Source of the DNA: RUG12461 sp045657665
Lineage (GTDB): Bacteria > Bacillota > Clostridia > Lachnospirales > Lachnospiraceae
Length of the DNA: 64,000 nucleotides
Assembly (NCBI GenBank): GCA_045657665.1
Contig: JAZOTN010000008.1
Location: 62,001-126,000, forward strand
Reading direction: 5' to 3'
Both the position numbers and the translations under genes were made by a program. The notes under the pieces were generated by a model. That model was not told where the DNA came from and did no database searches. It saw only the letters and a program-made list of their open reading frames with translations. Within the stretch, counting starts at the first letter, position 1. Every line of letters starts with the position of its first letter. This document shows, piece by piece, positions 61,278-64,000 of the stretch.

Positions 61278-62440
61278 TGCGCATTCTTGTCCTAGGTAAT
61301 GCAAACGCCATTGTCGTCAAGGAATATATCGAATATGTTCTTGCATCGAATCCGGAGAATGAGATCATTCTTCTGAGCGATATGGAAGAAAGTCGCTTAA
61401 AACCTGATTATTTGGAATTTTATCAGAAGGCAGGTGTGCGATTGGAGCCGCTGAGACAGGGATCCTTAAAGCTTGTTTACAGGCTCCCCGGTATCCGTTC
61501 GAAGTTCGGGAGCCGCATCTGGTGTCGGAAAATGATAAAAAAATACAGGCATTTTGATGTGGCACATGTACATGGGATCGATGAGAATCGCGGGAGGATC
61601 GCGCTGGGGATCCGGAATTGCTCGGATAAGCTTATTATGACGATATGGGGTTCGGAGTTTCTTCGGGCGGATGATAATGCACGTAACCATTATCACAAAT
61701 TTTATGAGAAAGCAGATTGGATCACTTTCACCTCAAAAGGTGTTTTTCGGAAATTTCAGGAATACTATGGGGATCAGTACTTGTCACGCATGAAAGTGAC
61801 ACATGTCGCGTTTGGCATATTTGATTATATTGATAAAGCACTTGCGTTTCAAACCAGAGCTGAGATACGGGGAAAGTGGAAAATAGGAACAGATGGTTGT
61901 ATAATGGTATTCGTAGCGCATAATGGATCTCCTGCGCAACGTCATATTGAAATCACGGAAACGCTCAGGTCTCTTCCATCAGACGTGAAAGAGAGGATCA
62001 CTTTGCTATATACTATGACTTATGGAGCGAAGAATCCGGGTTACATGGATCAGCTTAAAGAATCGGCTAACAGGAGTGGGTGCAGATATGTGATCCTGAC
62101 AGAATATCTAAATGAAGAAAAAATGGCAGAACTCCGGACGATCTGTGATATCTTGATTCACGCGCAGACAACGGATGCTTATTCCGGATCTGTGATGGAG
62201 ACAATGTATGCAGGAGGGATTGTGATGAATGGCAGATGGCTTCGCTATGATGATATTCCGGATTGTGAGAAGAGAATGGTGGAATTTGATTCCATAGAAG
62301 AAATTCCTGAAAAGCTTACAGATGTGGTGCGAAATATTGATTATTATAAGAACAGATTTCCGGATAATCGGAAGTTGATGCGCTCTATCAATGGTCGTGA
62401 AGAGACCACCAGGGAGTGGAGAAAGCTTTTAGAGGTATAG
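61274..62440 (+). CDS. GT4-like glycosyltransferase
   Basis: A 388-residue GT-B-type protein. The N terminus RILVLGNANAIVVKEYI, the acceptor-domain HVHGIDENRGRIAL and TIWGSEFLRA, and the C-terminal YSGSVMETMYAGGIVMNGRW (in the place of the EX7E region, with Glu) fit the GT4 superfamily, although the motif is relaxed. No membrane segment. Its position after the deacetylase-formyltransferase pair suggests it extends the glycan from the modified sugar, or adds the sugar made from CDP-glucose by the next gene's pathway. Confidence 0.75.
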   Translation: MMRILVLGNANAIVVKEYIEYVLASNPENEIILLSDMEESRLKPDYLEFYQKAGVRLEPLRQGSLKLVYRLPGIRSKFGSRIWCRKMIKKYRHFDVAHVHGIDENRGRIALGIRNCSDKLIMTIWGSEFLRADDNARNHYHKFYEKADWITFTSKGVFRKFQEYYGDQYLSRMKVTHVAFGIFDYIDKALAFQTRAEIRGKWKIGTDGCIMVFVAHNGSPAQRHIEITETLRSLPSDVKERITLLYTMTYGAKNPGYMDQLKESANRSGCRYVILTEYLNEEKMAELRTICDILIHAQTTDAYSGSVMETMYAGGIVMNGRWLRYDDIPDCEKRMVEFDSIEEIPEKLTDVVRNIDYYKNRFPDNRKLMRSINGREETTREWRKLLEV

Positions 62441-62447
62441 ATTTATC

Positions 62448-63221
62448 ATGAAAGTAGTTATATTGGCAGGCGGGTTTGGCACACGTATTTCGGAAGAAAG
62501 CCAATTTGTACCAAAACCGATGATTAAAATTGGAGAGATGCCGATCTTATGGCATATTATGAAGCATTATACGTTTTACGGATTTAATGATTTTGTAATC
62601 TGTGCAGGATATAAGCAGGAAGTGATCAAGGAGTGGTTTTCCAACTATTTTCTCTATTGTAACGATGTGACTTTTGATTTTAAAGGGAATGGAAAGACAA
62701 CAATCCATCAGAAAGAGATTGATCCATGGACTGTTACTGTGGTAGATACGGGACTCAAAACTCTGACTGGCGGACGTATGAAAGCCGCAAAAAGCTATAT
62801 CGGAGACGAGACATTCATGTTAACTTATGGAGATGGTGTATCGGATGTAAATCTGACAAAACTACTTAATTTCCATAAGAAAAACGGGAAAAGAGCGACA
62901 CTCACGGCGACTCAGCCGGGGAGCCGTTTTGGTGTTTTGAAACTGAAAGACAATCAGGTTCTTTCTTTTCAGGAAAAGAGTATGGCGGATTCAGACTGGG
63001 TGAATATCGGATATATGGTATTGGAACCATCCGTGTTGGATTATATTGAAGAAGACAGTATGTTTGAAAATGAGCCCATGGAGCGCATAGTTAGCGATGG
63101 AGAGCTGGCATCCTATCAACATGAGGGGTTTTGGCAATGCATGGATACCATGCGGGATAAAGAATACCTGGAGAGACTGTGGACAAATAATAAGGCTCCG
63201 TGGAAGCTATGGCAGGATTAA
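62448..63221 (+). CDS. rfbF: Glucose-1-phosphate cytidylyltransferase
   Basis: A 257-residue nucleotidyltransferase. LAGGFGTRISEES, VPKPMIKIGEMPILWHIM and LTYGDGVSDVN are the RfbF signature and separate it from RmlA-type enzymes. It makes CDP-glucose, the precursor of 3,6-dideoxyhexoses (paratose, abequose, tyvelose, ascarylose) and of some branched sugars. The next enzymes of that pathway (CDP-glucose 4,6-dehydratase and the 3-dehydrase) are not in the window, so they are probably encoded just beyond it. The gap to the acyltransferase gene is 10 bases. Confidence 0.93.
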   Translation: MKVVILAGGFGTRISEESQFVPKPMIKIGEMPILWHIMKHYTFYGFNDFVICAGYKQEVIKEWFSNYFLYCNDVTFDFKGNGKTTIHQKEIDPWTVTVVDTGLKTLTGGRMKAAKSYIGDETFMLTYGDGVSDVNLTKLLNFHKKNGKRATLTATQPGSRFGVLKLKDNQVLSFQEKSMADSDWVNIGYMVLEPSVLDYIEEDSMFENEPMERIVSDGELASYQHEGFWQCMDTMRDKEYLERLWTNNKAPWKLWQD

Positions 63222-63231
63222 GTGCTGGAGA

Positions 63232-64000
63232 ATGCAATATAGAAAACCTTACGTAAAATCAAATGACACATCGATAGAAATATTCCGCGTCGATACAGGA
63301 TACTTTACAAAAAAGAAAACGATTGTACAGTATGTGCTATGCGTTTTGGTTATGTGGGTTCATATAGCTTCGCTTGCCCGTTATACGGATTGGCCGGATT
63401 GGCTCTGGACATTTAGGGATGTCATCAAGTGTATGACGTCGGTCTCAGTTTCATTGTTTATGATTATATCCGGAACATTGTTTTTCCGGGATTATACAAA
63501 TCAGTTATATTTCCGAAAATTGAAATCCAGGATCTTTTCGCTACTGATCCCCATGCTCTGCTGGAATGTGATCAATATGGTTTATTACGAAGGACTGGTT
63601 CATCTGGGGCTTGATTCAGTAAGCAGACCGGAGTTGATTCATTCCTGGAAAGATCTCCTTTTGGGAATAATCTGGTACAATCAGTATAACGAACCGATGT
63701 GGTTTCTCTCGGCATTGTTCTTTTCGTGTCTTCTGGCTCCGGTGATAAATTTTCTCATAAAAAACAGGATATTTGGTATTATTACTATTTTCATATTGAC
63801 GGTTCTTTGCAGTACAGATATATTTATGATATTTCCTGTATTTGCCTATAACAGAGTCTGGATCATATGGTATTTTGTGGGAGCATATATCGGAAAACAC
63901 GGATGGGACTGGTTTCGCATAAAGAATAAAAGGACTACCTGTTATTTTTCTCTGGCATTAATGACAGCAATGTTTCTATGGAGATTGCTTGATGTAAGTT
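63232..64000 (+). CDS. Acyltransferase-3 family membrane protein, N-terminal part (3' end outside window)
   Basis: An open frame of 256 codons runs from ATG 63232 to the window end without a stop. The protein begins MQYRKPYVKS and has at least six hydrophobic segments. MWVHIASLARY holds the candidate catalytic His of the first AT3 helix, FMIISGTLFFRDY matches the second, RIFSLLIPMLCWN the third, and EPMWFLSALFFSCLLAP the conserved PxWFL element. GGAG lies too close to the ATG to be an ideal ribosome binding site, so the true start is a little uncertain; no better ATG is nearby. It would O-acylate the product of this right-hand assembly line. Confidence 0.75.
   Translation, partial: MQYRKPYVKSNDTSIEIFRVDTGYFTKKKTIVQYVLCVLVMWVHIASLARYTDWPDWLWTFRDVIKCMTSVSVSLFMIISGTLFFRDYTNQLYFRKLKSRIFSLLIPMLCWNVINMVYYEGLVHLGLDSVSRPELIHSWKDLLLGIIWYNQYNEPMWFLSALFFSCLLAPVINFLIKNRIFGIITIFILTVLCSTDIFMIFPVFAYNRVWIIWYFVGAYIGKHGWDWFRIKNKRTTCYFSLALMTAMFLWRLLDVS

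Noticed and set aside
1..64000. CRISPR array, tRNA, rRNA, insertion sequence or phage genes
   Set aside because: No regularly spaced repeats, no tRNA-like folds in the short gaps, and no transposase or integrase among the reading frames; gaps are too short to hide them.

Overview
The window is one long glycan-biosynthesis locus of about 64 kb with essentially no gene-free space. Low-to-moderate GC, frequent TTG/GTG starts, strong GGAGG-type ribosome binding sites, ATGA stop/start overlaps, and protein families such as DUF2142, YfhO, DUF2304 and PglF/E/D/C-like enzymes point to an anaerobic Firmicute, most likely a Lachnospiraceae-type clostridium. The family assignment is inferred; no taxonomic marker gene is present. 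No tRNA, rRNA, CRISPR array, insertion sequence or phage gene is visible. Only the left end (the 3' part of leuA, 2-isopropylmalate synthase) is ordinary metabolism and marks the locus border.

Layout: (A) 2-547, leuA end. (B) 557-31230, plus strand: a complete dTDP-L-rhamnose pathway in scattered order (rmlD, rmlB, rmlA, rmlC), GT2 glycosyltransferases, polytopic GT-C-type enzymes (two GtrII-like, DUF2142), a membrane-anchored GH78 rhamnosidase-like hydrolase, a Wzm/Wzt-type ABC exporter, a methyltransferase-kinase fusion resembling WbdD chain terminators, three MBOAT acyltransferases and three SGNH partners, and a large two-GT-domain protein. (C) 31254-35491, minus strand: NDP-hexose 2,3-dehydratase, a Gfo/Idh/MocA 3-ketoreductase candidate and an SDR 4-ketoreductase candidate, a 2,6-dideoxyhexose cassette, plus a GtrB-like GT2. 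(D) 35608-52924, plus strand: a formyltransferase and a WecE-type aminotransferase (a predicted 4-formamido-4,6-dideoxyhexose branch), a second GtrB-like GT2, YfhO, three DUF2142 proteins, a second large two-GT-domain protein and two AT3 acyltransferases. (E) 52936-64000, plus strand: a bacillosamine pathway (PglF-, PglE-, PglD-like), a PglC-like initiating phosphosugar transferase, three GT4-like enzymes, a PIG-L deacetylase next to a second formyltransferase, a glucose-1-phosphate cytidylyltransferase (rfbF) and the start of a third AT3 acyltransferase.

How the parts may work together (inference): rhamnose-containing chains are built on the cytoplasmic face, possibly capped by the methyltransferase-kinase, and exported by the ABC pair. 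GtrB/DPM1-like GT2 enzymes charge polyprenyl phosphate with sugars, and up to ten polytopic GT-C-type proteins decorate the chain outside. MBOAT/SGNH and AT3 proteins add O-acyl groups, and the GH78 protein may trim. Region E looks like a second assembly line, started by PglC with di-N-acetylbacillosamine. No Wzx flippase or Wzy polymerase was recognised, so that line needs partners outside the window. Base composition drops visibly towards the right end, suggesting exchanged cassettes.
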